From: Phymatolithon calcareum
Lineage: Eukaryota; Rhodophyta; Florideophyceae; Hapalidiales
DNA length: 64,000 nucleotides
Assembly (NCBI GenBank): GCA_977006965.1
Contig: OZ345376.1
Span: forward strand, 1,488,001-1,552,000
Direction: 5' to 3'
Part shown: positions 20,196 through 31,191 of the stretch, piece after piece
How positions within the stretch are numbered: the stretch's first letter is position 1
How the letters are laid out: each line of letters opens with the position of its first letter
Program-made: the position numbers and the translations under genes
The notes under the pieces: generated by a model
Databases searched by the model: none
Told to the model about the DNA's origin: nothing
Seen by the model: only the letters and a program-made list of their open reading frames with translations

Positions 20196-22238
20196 TAGGA
20201 GTCTCCTCGGACAGGCCAATCTGCGGACGGTTCGGTCTAGATTGTGGAATGGTACGGATGAAATACTGTACAATTCGCTTAGTAGAGGTGTCAGTGCGAA
20301 ATATTTTTGTAGAAAAAACTTTTTTTATTGCAATTTTTTAAAGCCCCACAGTCATACGAATATACGGACAAGGCTTCCTCAGGTGCTACCCTCACTAGGG
20401 TGGCTCTACTCTTATGTCTGGTATTCTATCTGAGCCCTTAGCATGCACTCGGTGTAGAAAAAACTGTTTTCCATTGGACGAATTTTATCGAAGCGATTTT
20501 TTAAATTTTTTATTCGGAATTGACGCGGTGAACCGGTGTGAATAAATTCTGGATTGCGGGCGTATTCAATTTTTGATTTCTCGATGCGGATTGAATCCGG
20601 AGCGGATGCTGTGATGTATGAAAACGACGTAGATATTACGGGCGCATGGCAGAGACTGACAAATGACATGCGTCCTACATCATTTAAGAAAGATTAGCCC
20701 GCGGTTTAGCCCACAGGCATTACAGCGGGAAATAACAACTATACAAAGAGTTCTTTCAAGCGGAGGCCCGTATCGGCTCTTTTCGCATCAGAGATGACTT
20801 TCGATACACCGAGATCGGCAAGAGAGATACAGAAAATTGTAAGTGATACGAAAGAAGGGAAACTTACCGGATTTGAGCTGATTTGTCAAAATGAAGTTAA
20901 CGAAAAAGAAGGGGAATCGGCGAGCTCCGTCAAAAAAATATGACGGCTGGAAACTGATGTGCTAGCTTGGCATATATGTGCAAGTTAGATTAATTGTTTG
21001 TTCCTTTTATGAGCACGGTGTTTTCCAGTTGGACAGTGCTGTGCGCAAGTACAATCCAGGAGCTAGTGGAACTTCCTCATTTGAAAATCATATGAAATCG
21101 CACAGTTCGATTCAGTAAACAAAACATTAATTGAAACTCACCCCAAACACGAGAAGCCTGATATATGGGGTTCGAAACGCACAAGTTGGCACACTGGCTG
21201 TGGTCGGGTTGTTCCCTGGGAAAAGACGACGGCGCCGCGAAGCGGCGACCTTTATAGAAAAAGAATTGGATCAAAGAATGACTTGGCAGTATGAGAAATG
21301 GATCAATGGAAGAATCTGGAAGCCGCAAACCGGCTTCTCTAGCCCGTCACAGGCGCAATAACTGTAATGTTTACAGTATAAGCACCTGTAAGCTGTAAAC
21401 AGCGGTTCTAGGGTTTACTCTTGGTGATCCTTCATGGTGTAAGTACGCATCGAAACCTGCGATACTGTAATGACTTGCTGTGAATGCAAGCTGTAATGAG
21501 AATTTGAAGGGAGCTAGTTTTATAGCAAATGGAGAGTATGATAGTGGCGTTGGACGCCACATGACAGCTTTAGGTGCCGTAAAAGTTGTGTACATGGACC
21601 TCCAACCTCTTTCTTAGATAGAGAACATACAAGGAATTTGGGAGATTGCATGTGTGCTCGTTACCGCTGGACAAGGAATACACCAGAATCAACAAGTTGA
21701 TTTCAAGGCAATGCTTCCAAGTGCACATGCTGTTAGAGATCATCTTCTTCTACAGAAAAACAAACAGCGCCAAATCGACAAACAGTTTGAAATACCCCAG
21801 TCTATGATTTTCTGGGAGTGCGTATCGCAAGGATCTTCTCCAGCGGCATCGGACGTGTAGAATTCTACTTCCGGATTGGAAGCCAAAAAATTATTACTTA
21901 GAAACGAATTGAACCGGATACAACACATGTGTCTCAGCCGGATTGAATGCAGCGAGAGATAATGAAATAAAAACTGAAGACCCATACGGATTGCTTGGGA
22001 AATATCCGCACGGCGCTAACGGTAGTCCAGTGAATAGCTTGAAACGACTTTCAACGATACAGGATGCAAAAATGCTATTCGAGAGAAACTTTAAACTGGA
22101 GTTTTTTATCTGGATTTTAAATAGTATCGGAAAAGTTTGAAGTTCCTCAATTTTTTCAATATTCAGAACGGCTTCGATTGATGTAAGACAAAGCTCTAAA
22201 TATCAATGTAATCCATATTCCGTCCGAGGAGATAACTA
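20196..22238. mobile_element. hAT-like non-autonomous DNA transposon (2043 bp)
   Basis: Insertion is proven by comparison with the right arm, where the sequence runs straight through (near 42961-42968). The ends are inverted: the left begins TAGGAGTCTCCTCGGAC, and the right, read inward, begins TAGTTATCTCCTCGGAC, so 14 of the first 17 bases match. It is flanked by the 8-bp direct repeat ATTTGAGC at 20188-20195 and 22239-22246. An 8-bp duplication is characteristic of hAT (and P) superfamily elements. No transposase or other recognisable coding region lies inside, so it must have been moved in trans. Confidence 0.88.
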
Positions 22239-22246
22239 ATTTGAGC
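22239..22246. repeat. 8-bp target-site duplication, right copy
   Basis: ATTTGAGC, direct repeat of 20188-20195. Homology to the right arm resumes here. Confidence 0.88.
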
Positions 22247-22431
22247 CCTAAATCGTACTATCATACTACCATTTCAACAACTTTGATATCTGTTTCAGCC
22301 CGGCAGAAGAGATTGACGTGGCTAGAGCCACTGACATAATTTTATGTAATTTTGATTAAGGAAGCTGAATATTTTCAATGGAAGTAGAATATTCTTAGAA
22401 AGGTGCCGACATTCTTCCAGTTGGGACACAT

Positions 22432-22577
22432 GGTAGCTTCTAAATAATTCCATTTAATTACGATACCGATTTAGAAACTACTACACAGTCGTTTGGCGAT
22501 TGCAGTCCCCCAACGGCATGCACGGCAAACAATCGAAGACGAAAGTCGCAATTAAGTGGATTTATTGACAAGGTACC
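22432..22577. repeat. 146-bp palindromic element, left-arm copy
   Basis: Arms of about 32 bp in inverted orientation: GGTAGCTTCTAAATAATTCC at the left pairs with the reverse complement of the right end, which closes in GACAAGGTACC. The central loop is about 80 bp. The counterpart at 42609-42754 has the same length and the same arms, so it predates the duplication. It looks like a miniature inverted-repeat element or hairpin remnant; no coding content. Confidence 0.65.
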
Positions 22578-22579
22578 AT

Positions 22580-22610
22580 CAGAGGATTTTCAGGGGGGGA
22601 AGAAACGCCG
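22580..22610 (+). repeat. Isolated family-A MITE terminus (left arm)
   Basis: CAGAGGATTTTCAGGGGGGG followed by AAGAAACGCC resembles the terminal repeat of the family-A MITEs at 49292 and 50193. No partner end is visible within the next few hundred bases. The same solitary terminus occurs in the right arm at 42576-42606. Confidence 0.5.
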
Positions 22611-23383
22611 ACTTAACAAGTTACATAAATTCAATTGTGAAAGATACCCCTTCGTGTGCCGACTGGATTATGAGTCAATTAGATAATCAAAAATTTTGCA
22701 AATAAGTAGGGTAGTGACATTTCTGCGACGGGTCCGTCTTGTTGTGTCCGCCAACAGGCTGGTGACAGGACACGATTGACTTTGAAGTGTATTACGTCTC
22801 TGTGCTAAAAGTTGACGAGACGCACTACAGGACAATGCAAATTTTTGGCACGTGTGAGGATATGCAGTGAAAACTCAAGGACTTGTGTGCAAGTGAGAGG
22901 TGGAATTTCCGTAATTTTCGATCGAAAAGGGGATTTCGACTCGAAGAGGAGGAGCATTTGCGGCGATCCACTTCCTGTAACTCGTCATTGATCCGATTGA
23001 GGATGAAAGTGCGACGCCCGTTGTTCCGCGGATTTGGCGCGAAGCGAAATAGAGACCATCGCTGCTGCTCGTCCAAATGAGTTAGACCATAACGCAGCGC
23101 AGTGTCAATCACAGGCTCTTGAGAGGAGAAGATGCTCTCCGAGGCACTGGTAACGTTGTCCATGTCGAGCAACGAAGAATGAAATTCCGGTTTCTTACTC
23201 GGACCTCCTTGCCGTAAAAAAAGTCGTCGCACGAGCAGCTTAAAAATTCGAAATAATTCCAGCCCCAAGGTAGAAACCTCGGATTAACTCGAGCAAACCT
23301 TTGTGCACTGCAGGCACAGTGCCCTCTTTCACCTTTATTTCTGATTATTTCTTTCCACGACTACAGTCTTGCAACGAGAACTA
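22611..23383. other. No confident gene; one unassigned open frame on the minus strand
   Basis: A 147-codon open frame (22825-23268, minus) has no motif I can recognise; it is serine- and arginine-rich and lacks a hydrophobic segment. The last part, ending GCAACGAGAAC at about 23371-23381, is the left half of a family-A element interrupted by the pogo-type transposon at 23384. The outer end of that left half is not recognisable. Confidence 0.35.
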
Positions 23384-25686
23384 AACGGGGGTGCCCTTAT
23401 TTTGGGACATGATTTGTTTCAAACAGAATGCAACAGAGCACTAAAAAGATATTCTGCTCCAGATTCTCTACTTTTGAGAATAGATATCTCCTAAAATATT
23501 GAGAAAATTTAATTTTTTGTTATCTAAATCGCTGCTTCGGGCTGTGTTCTACCTAAAAAACCTATCTGTGAATCTACTATTCCCGGTTTTTTTCTCGCGG
23601 GAAAAAGTTTCTTAAAAATCGAAACAGTTAACATCCCTGAGTCGGCATGTTAATGACAGTCCCCTCTCAGGATCTGTCGATCTACAGCTCTACCTGTCGC
23701 CTAGTTCTAGCCATGACTTCGCACAGATTATCCTACAGAGAGCGCCTTCGCCACGGCTCCGCGATTGGCGCGGTCAGGGCGGGAATGAAGCTCCGTACCG
23801 CGGAAGCACGTTTCGAATTGCGCTGACCACAATCTACCGATACGCTAATGCGGAACACCAGATTGTTCGACCTAATGCACTTCCGCGGGCGCCCCGTCCA
23901 GCCGGTCGCCCAACGGCTTTTACTATTGCAGAGGAGAAGGTGGTCGTCGACTTGCTTTGCCGCTGCGCGGATCGCGGTGTACCGCTTACGCAAGCCCACG
24001 TCAAAGAGGCCATCGTGATTTTTATTTCGCGCATACCCATCAAGCGCCAGTGCACCCTGCCATTCTAAATGGGGCGCCCAGGCTCGAAGTTCCTCCAGAA
24101 TTTCACCCAGAGAAACCGCGAGCGCCTTCGCTTCGCCCGGCCTCTGCGGGAGGAGGGCAAGCGGTTCGCTACCACTAATGCCGAAACGTTGACCACGCAC
24201 TACGCCACGCTGGAGAAGCTGGTCCAAGACCTCGGCGTCGACCCCAGTCGTATCTGGAATCTGGACGAGACTGGGGCGACGCCGGGAAAAGACGTGAATG
24301 GCGCGTCTGCCTGTCGTCGGTACCTCTCAAGCCGTGGCAGTGGCGACATGCGTGTCTCTGACTTTACATATATCCACCGCATCACGATGATGCTGGTGGA
24401 CAGCGCCGCCGGAGACTACGGCCCTACCCTGTTCGTATTCAAGGGTAAATCTCTACCGTACCGCAGCGTCGCGCGCGGAGGTCATATCGTTGCAGAGACG
24501 TACGCTGACTGCCTCCCGCGCAACGCCGTGATCTCCACGCGCGAAGATCGCGGCGGGGTCAACGCCGATAACTTCTTCCAGTGGGCGAAGGAGTTTTTCG
24601 CCCACACTGGCGACCTTACCGCCACTGGCCGCAAGGTGTTGCTGACCTACGACGCATATCGATCGCACATGACGTTGCGCGTCTTGGAGCTCTTGGACAA
24701 GAACAACGTCGCAGTTTATACTCTGCTGTCTCAAACATCCGGCAAAACACAACCCTGCGACTTTGTTCTTCTCAGGTCCTTCAAAAAGAAGCTGAACGAG
24801 ACCGTGCACCTCGCCGCAAGCTCGAACACAGTGGACTGCTTCAACGCTTTTGCGTTTTGCTCGATGATACGCACCGCGTTCTACGCCGCTTTTACGCGCG
24901 ACAACATCCAAGCCTCATTTCGGCGTCCGGGCATATGGCCCTTGGATGCATCGCGGCTACTCTCGGTCCCTCGCCCGCGCTCGGCTGACATGGTGTCAGA
25001 GACCGTTAGCGTCGAAGCCCTGCAGGATATGTACGAACAGAAACTCCGCTTTGTTCGCGTGTCCACCTTGGGCGCCGACTCCTAGATTCAGGCCTGTGGA
25101 TACCTGGACACCAGCAATGGGCTGGCGCTGACTTCCACGCGAGCCATGGAGCTCGCGCGGAAGAAGGCGGAGGACGATGCTGCGTAAAAAGCATCAAAAG
25201 AAATCGCCGATCTTCTCCGTGCGCTGAGCACGTACCAGCGCCAGAGAGTAGATCGCGCTTGTGTTGAAAAGCGGCGCAACGCTTGCTGGGTGAGGAGGGC
25301 TCGGATGGCAGGAATCTCCGAGGCGTTCCGTGCGTCGGTGCGACCGTTAGCACGGCGGCGCGCAGTGGCCTAGCTCCATACTGCTCTCCGCCGGACGTCC
25401 CAAGGCCCCGTATCTGATTTTCAAAGAATCTAATTTTCTTTAATTTTATGATACCTTTCTGTCCCAGCTATTAAGGCACAATCAGCAGATTTTCAAAATT
25501 TAGAACCTATTCTCTTTGGGTAAATCTTGAATTGAACCACTCCATTTGGAAGTAAATTGAATACTTGGCAATGCTTAGCCCAGAGAAAAGAAATGATTGT
25601 GTCTAAAATTTGAAAAATTCTTTTCAGTTGAACATATATTCTAACTAAAATTAGTCGTTTTGTCCCAAAGTTAGGAGAGCCCCCTT
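23384..25686 (+). mobile_element. Pogo-type DNA transposon (GC-rich, inactivated), TA-flanked
   Basis: The terminal inverted repeats read inward AACGGGGGTGCCCTTATTTT and AAGGGGGCTCTCCTAACTTT, each followed by GGGACA, a pogo/Tc1-mariner style. TA flanks both ends (23382-23383 and 25687-25688). Removing the element restores GCAACGAGAAC-TA-CCGCTACATTGG, which matches the intact family-A MITE at 49458-49480; this confirms both boundaries and the target. The transposase region is far richer in G+C than the surrounding AT-rich DNA, suggesting a different origin or codon history. Confidence 0.88.
23713..25373 (+). pseudogene. Pogo/CENP-B-type DDE transposase with frameshift and stops
   Basis: An N-terminal psq-like helix-turn-helix starts at ATG 23713 but shifts frame near 23808. 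The frame then continues through a TAA at 24066-24068 placed exactly inside the family's ...LPF-x-x-GRPG junction, through a 338-codon open stretch (24069-25085), and through further stops at 25083-25085 and 25185-25187 to 25373. The open stretch holds the catalytic core: D66 in LDETG, D195 in YDAYRSH and D231 in QPCDFV (numbering from 24069), a D,D,35D-like spacing, and the NIQASFRRPGIWPLD block typical of the DDE_1 superfamily. The catalytic residues survive, but the stops and the frameshift make the copy inactive unless spliced. An intron explanation is possible but I see no obvious splice pair. Confidence 0.85.
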
Positions 25687-25688
25687 TA

Positions 25689-25880
25689 CCGCTACATTGG
25701 CAGCTCCCAATGTTCATGCCAACAGAGCTCATTTTTTCCTATTAGAAACATGCATATATGATACATATTCATATCACGTGAAGAGCTTCATAAAAATTGT
25801 ACGGACCCATTTTCAGAAAAGCAGTATGACAGCCAGTTTGTGTTACTCCCCCTCCTCGCAATAGTTTGACAGTACAGTAC
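25689..25880. repeat. Right half of a family-A MITE interrupted by the pogo element
   Basis: Begins CCGCTACATTGGCAGCTCCC and ends near 25868 after GTGTTACTCCCCC, the inner part of the family-A terminal repeat. The outermost bases have diverged. The 5' LTR-side boundary of the next element follows at 25881, flanked by GTAC at 25877-25880. Confidence 0.65.
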
Positions 25881-26200
25881 TATAACGTACGCATTGGCTG
25901 TGCGTCGTTAAATGCGTGCGCGAAGGCACACTAGAGGGCATCCCGCACAGTAAAGTTGTCTTTGTGGTTTCGTTTATTCGGAAACGTGTGCCCATGGAGA
26001 GGGTGAGTGTCTCCACTATTGTGTTGTGTTTGGTTGTGTCTTGGGTGTGTATTGAGTTTTTTCTCTACTCGCTATGCTATGTGAACTAGGCGAGCTATTT
26101 CTACTAAAAACTCCCGAAGGTACTCAACGATGATTGGCTAACGTGCAGTAAAAATATTTCTGTTAGGTACGCATCATAATGTCCACTCAATGGCATTATA
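25881..26200 (-). repeat. 3' LTR of gypsy-2
   Basis: About 320 bp, matching 33192-33514 with scattered substitutions and short indels. It begins TATAACGTACGC (mutated from TGTAACG) and ends GGCATTATA on the plus strand. The adjacent internal sequence on the minus strand, AAGGCAGGGCGG (26201-26212), is the likely polypurine tract. Confidence 0.88.
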
Positions 26201-27965
26201 CCGCCCTGCCTTGAGGGAACGACAGGATATTTAGCGATCCCATCAGCGCTTCCGAGCGCGAAGAAGACGTTCACGCGGCATGGTCAAGGTGGAGCGTCGA
26301 GAGCCCGATATGATACAAGGAGTAGAACATGTGTCCGTCGGCTCGAATTCCTTGCGTATGACAAAAATTTGATAACTCTCGCCACGTGTCAAAAGTGTCC
26401 AAAAAATATTTGGAAAACTTAGCCCTAACAGGAAAAACACGTGGCATTCACGGGAGATCGCTCAGAATGGATATTTCAAGTGTCCACCAAGTGGTCTCAC
26501 AGTCGAACAGGAGACAGCAAACCCAACCGACCACCGCTACCTTGAGCATCCGAACCCGCGTTCCGTTCTTCCGTCGATTGCTCCCTTGCGCGCCGTGCGG
26601 TGCCTGCTAAGTGGAAACCCGTTGCGCGCGTATTGGAAATCTCGATAAGTTGTTAATTGCTTTCGACGATAGCCGGAATGCAAGCACGGTTGGTGACAAC
26701 TCCAGAACAGCGTTGATGAAGCTCGTGCACCGGGCCCATGAGTACTCCGCTAAGTGGAAGCCCGCTGTGCGCGTTGTGGCAATTCGCGACAACTTGATTA
26801 ATTTCTTCCGACGATAGCCACAGCGCAAGCACGGGTTGAGAACTCTTTGATAGCGAGAGGGAAATATGTCGGTTGGCAAATGAGAGCAAAGAAGAAACGA
26901 CAACGACAAAACCAGAAGCGGCAAATATTCGCGCAAGAAGTCGTTCGGTGAACAGCCGAAAAGAAGTCAAAGGAAGAAGACAGGGCTCTCCTCAGGCGCA
27001 ATATCAGTGGTGCGAATTGGTTTGAAGCAATGCATCCGGGAATTAACAAGGGGGGCGTAACCGCTGATGGCTTGGATAACGAAGACACGAAACTTTCAAA
27101 TCCATGCGTAGCGAAATAGTGACAGGGACTCTCGGTGACGGCCATGCACAATGTGATGATGTCGAAGAAAGGTCGACAGCGAAGGTCTGAGTTTTGTCGA
27201 AGAAAAGATGGAAGCGATGCTCGGTAGCCGGTGGTGATGACAGTCACCTTGGAAGCTAGAAGCTTTTAGCGGCGGCTGTCAAATGTTTCGTCGGAGACGA
27301 GAGGATTGTCGACAAGATGAATGTTCGTCAGATGTTATGTATCAGCTCCAACTGGTTCGAGGTTTGCGGTTGATGTAGAAATGTGTTGATCCCAGGTATT
27401 TTGCAATTGTGATCTATGAGAAATAAAACAGAGAGCTGCTGTCGGGTCATGTTGAGAGAGCTGCTTGTTGTCCGGTGAAAATGACTGTCATGTCGAGCAA
27501 GTGTTTACAGCGAAAGTCCGAAGCATGTTGAAGAAATAACGACAGCGAAAGTCCGAGCCTGCCGAAGAATGGACGACAGAGAAATTCTCGGTGGCTTCCT
27601 GTGTGAGCGCGATGATGATAGGCAGACAGTGCGTTGTTAAGACAAGAAACAAGCGAGTGCTTTATAACATGCATTACGATCTGAGCTTCATGGGAGTTTT
27701 GAGAGAGCACCGACTTCTGCGAGAGTAAGAAAAGGCTAGGATGTGTAGAAGACGCGGGTGTGGTAGGTAGAGACAATACTGCCTTGGATGTGCGACGACG
27801 GCGGCGAGAAGACGGCGTAAAAGGCGTAGAAACGGCTGCTGGAAGTATGCCGTTTAGTTTCCGTGGACGACGGCGTCGGTGATGAGTCGGCGGAGCAAGC
27901 GTAGAATCGTCCTGGAATGGAGTGGATTCTAGAACCATCGCCATAGTCAACGGCAGGTTTGAAGT
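26201..27965. other. Non-coding 3' region of gypsy-2
   Basis: Between the integrase remnant and the 3' LTR I find no recognisable domain. The stretch contains an imperfect direct duplication of about 100 bp: 26609-26700 and 26752-26845 share AAGTGGAA(A/G)CCCG, the CGACGATAGCC block and GCAAGCACGG. Further short recurrences of GACAGCGAAAGTC-type sequence appear near 27177 and 27542. Confidence 0.45.
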
Positions 27966-28271
27966 TCAATGTCCGGGTGAACTAGAAAACATAGCGGGCA
28001 TGGACGCACTCAGATCTCGAAACTCCGTCAGCAGTGGCAGTAACAGAGCAATTGTTGGAAGAGGGATCGAAACTGAGAAGTTTCCATAAGCCGGAGTTGA
28101 AACTCTGAAAGCCTTGAGACTGCCCTTTGTTCGGGGGAAGACGAACATAGACTAGTGAGCCAATTTGAACATTGAACCGCTTACGAGACTGGCTCAACTT
28201 TGCTTCCGTTGTGGAATGGTACTTGGACAGACGCAGAGCAGCATCATCCCAAGCAGATTGGATATTTTGCT

Positions 28272-29257
28272 TCAGAGTTGAGACATATTCCGCAGGAGAG
28301 TGTCCTGCCGGGCAGGCGGGAGGAGAGCGTTCAAGGCTGGAGGAGATGGTTCCCAGCCGTGCATCAAGAAAAACGGCGTATGTCCAGTAGAGGCATGGAT
28401 CGTGTGACGATATGCCTGAACGACAGGGCGGAGGAATTGCGACCAGAGGTGTTCGCTATATTTGAGATTCTTTGCGATAGCTCCTTGAATAGTCTTGTTC
28501 GCGCGCTCAATAAACCCTTCAGTCTGAGAATGATGAGGCGTACCAGGAATAAAAGTCGACTCGTTGTCGGACATAAGCTGACGAAACTGCAGAGTCCACA
28601 ATTCGGACGCTCTGTGTGCGAATATTTGACGGCGTGCGTAGCTTTCGGAGATCCAGTGATCCTTAAACAAACGCTTAATCATACTGCTCTTTCTGTCGCA
28701 AACTGGAACCGCAACAATCCATTTGGTAAAATGGTTTACCATGACCAGAATCCAGCGATAACTTTCCGGGGTGGTAGGGCGACGGCGATGATATCCAGCG
28801 ACATGCGCTGTGTAGGTGAAGTCGCCGGAGTGGAACTAAATAGTCCTTGCAGATACGACTTGGAGTTGCGCCTATTGCACGGGTGGCAGGATGAATCGAA
28901 CATAACCCCATCTTTAAAGAGATGAGGCCAGTAAAAATATTGGGAAATGACACGCAGAGTTCGCAATGCGCGGCGATAGGCCGGTAGATGGAAGTGTTTA
29001 AGGACGTATTCCAGAAGAGACTGGGGAATGACAGGGCGTAAGAACGAACGAGATCGGGGAAGATCTCTTGCTTGATGAATCGTAGAGTAGAATGCAAAGT
29101 CCATGATGCGCATCAGGATACCTTCGACGATGATGAAACGGGTAGAGAGAGGTCGTAGCTTAGTCTTGTGTTGATCGCGATAAAGACGAAGAGCGCACGC
29201 CTCCGGCGGAGAGAGTGGCTGTAGAGCTTGAGTTCTGCCCAGCTGCTCGTGCCACAT
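28272..29257 (-). pseudogene. gypsy-2 integrase remnant
   Basis: The N-terminal zinc finger survives in part (HFHLPAYRR then SCHPCN). The core begins RMSLDIIAVALPP, shifts frame near 28740, and continues MVNHFTKWIVAVPV, then LMSDNESTF and TEGFIERANKTIQG, which give the catalytic D, D and E positions. A GPY/F-like C-terminal part is traceable at 28197-27966. The frameshift makes it inactive. Confidence 0.8.
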
Positions 29258-29335
29258 CCGGCAATAGGAACCGCGGTATTGTGCGGAGATGAGCGTTGTG
29301 GCGGTAAAGAGGCCTTCGTCAGTCTTAGAAGCGCA

Positions 29336-29938
29336 CTATGACGATGAGGGCGGGACCGATAAGATCTCGAGCGGATGCTTAATAACCGGAGAAACAGAGC
29401 TCAAAGAAATAGGATTCCGGGACAAAGCGTCCGCCACTTGAATTCTGGTCCCAGGCACATGTTTGACAGTAAAACGGTAGCTTGAAAAGAAGAGCGACCA
29501 GCGAAGCAACTTGGGAGCCAACAATTTCGCCGTGGAGAGCCACTGAAGGGAAAAGGCGTCAGTGCGCCAGACGAATGGGCATCCGTAAAGATACATGCGA
29601 AATTTCTAGAGGGCATAGACAAAAGAAAAAAGTTCCTTCTCGGGAGTGCTCCAGTCAGATTCTCTGTCAGTGTATGCGTGACTTAGAAACTGGACAGGCT
29701 TGAGTCCGCCAGAGTCGACATGCTGCTTTAAAACAGCGCCCACGCCAATGTCGCTGACATCGGTAGAGAGAATGAGCATTTTGTCCCATTGGGGAAAGGT
29801 GAGAACAAGACTGCGGTAAATGCGGTTCTGAATGTCAGAAAAGGAAGTTACACGTTCAGGGCTCCAAATGAATCCCAAATTCTTCCTCCTTAAAAAACCA
29901 AAGGTGCAGCGATGCGAGCGAAACGAGGGACAAAGCAT
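29336..29938 (-). pseudogene. gypsy-2 RNase H remnant
   Basis: Two frames (29938-29606 and 29596-29336) carry ILSTDVSDIGVGAVL, SDWSTPEKELFS and WRTDAFSLQW, the three typical blocks of the Ty3/gypsy RNase H domain. The TDH of the third block has become TDA. A stop or frameshift near 29600 separates the pieces. Confidence 0.75.
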
Positions 29939-30119
29939 CGATAAAAATTGGCGAGAGCAACGAAGCTTTTGAAAGCCTTCTTCCCGGCAGAGGGACTTTC
30001 GTCATGTTGTGGAGTCGGAAAGTTCTTGACTGCGTCGATTAATGCCGGTTTGTGAAGTACCCCGTGTTGAGTAACCACGTGATCCAAGTACTCGATATTG
30101 GCAGCGCCAAACATGCATT

Positions 30120-31055
30120 TTAGAAGGTTCAGCTGACACTTGAATTAGCGCAAACGGTTGAAAATAACACGAAAATCGCGAAGTTGATTATCGGAGTATG
30201 AAGAAAACACGATTATGTCATCCAAGTAGATGAGAGCGTGATGGTAATTTAGGCCACGAAGAATGTAGTCTATGGTCTTTTGTAACAAAGCCAGTGCATT
30301 TATCTATCCGAAAGTTAATCGACGCCATTGATACAGGCCGGATCGAGTGGAGAAAGCAGTCCTTTCCCTTGATGAGGTGGCCAAAGACAGTTGATGAAAC
30401 TCAGAAGCAGACTTCAGAGTGGAGAAATAGTTCATGCCGTGCAGAGAGTCCAAAATGTCATCCAAGCGTGGAAGCCTATATGCAGCTTGAAGAGCGGCAG
30501 CATTGAAGCGTCGGTCATCAATGCAAAATCGTATTTTGCCGTTAGGTTTGGAAACAAGAACAACGGGGAAAGGCCAGATGGAACGACTTTCTTCGATAAG
30601 ACCTTGTTGCAGCATGTGCTGGACTTGCTCTTCGATGTGTCCATGGGCAAGTGGATGATGACGGAAAGGAGGACATCGAATAGGTTGCGCAGGTCCAGTG
30701 TCGATTGTGACGGGTGGGATATTTCGCATAGTTTCCGGCGCGGACTGATCCGTTGCGAAAACGTCAGCGTGGGATTGAAGCACCGCACGGCGTTGATTAA
30801 CCTGCTCAGCAGACAAGTTGGAATCGACAGCAGTATCGTAGTCGAGAGTAGGCGAGTTTTCTTCAAAAATGAAAGAGGCTTCGTCTGGTACAAGCAATGC
30901 CGGTGGTAAAGACACATCCGCGAGTATGTCGGACCAGGATAAATCAGCCTGTTCCTCGGAAATGCGTATAGTCCCGATAGGTACCAGTTTGACATCGTGA
31001 AAAGTGTGAACGACAGACAAGCGCAGTCACTTAGGTAGCAGTCCAGGAATCGCAA
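30120..31055 (-). pseudogene. gypsy-2 reverse transcriptase remnant
   Basis: The 31020-30304 frame holds the thumb-side lead-in and the SKPNGKIRFCIDDRRFN block. The catalytic FSTLDLASGYHQ-type motif reads FSTLKSASEFHQ here, so the first catalytic aspartate has become lysine. After a frameshift, an intact YLDD box is encoded at 30217-30228. Loss of one of three metal-binding aspartates would abolish polymerase activity even if the frame were open. Confidence 0.8.
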
Positions 31056-31191
31056 TCGGGTTTGCCACCATTATGTCCATATTAACGCAAGATGTGTCGA
31101 ACATGGCATTAGAACCACAAATGTGGAACTGTGCTGTGGAAGTCACGTTTGGGAGAGCCAAAGCCACAGGAGAGCGCGACGTGGAGGAGAA

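Larger units (their letters stand above)
16302..22610. repeat. Left arm of an inverted segmental duplication
   Basis: This arm matches the reverse complement of 42576-46863: AT3-SGNH 3' end, intergenic spacer, Sel1 gene, its upstream region, a 146-bp palindrome and a family-A terminus, in that order. The arms differ by many substitutions and small indels, so the duplication is not recent. The left arm also carries an extra 2043-bp transposon plus an 8-bp target duplicate at 20196-22246. Homology stops near 22625, just inside the family-A terminus. Confidence 0.9.

Noticed and set aside
20242-21985. Short frames inside the 2043-bp hAT-like element as a possible transposase
   Set aside because: All are under 85 codons on mixed strands, with no hAT motif such as the CERLFS block.
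22580-22960. Complete family-A element starting at 22580
   Set aside because: Only one terminus is recognisable; no matching inverted end within the expected 350 bp.
22825-23268. 147-codon minus-strand frame
   Set aside because: No domain, no paralogue in the other duplication arm and no regulatory context; left as unassigned rather than called as a gene.
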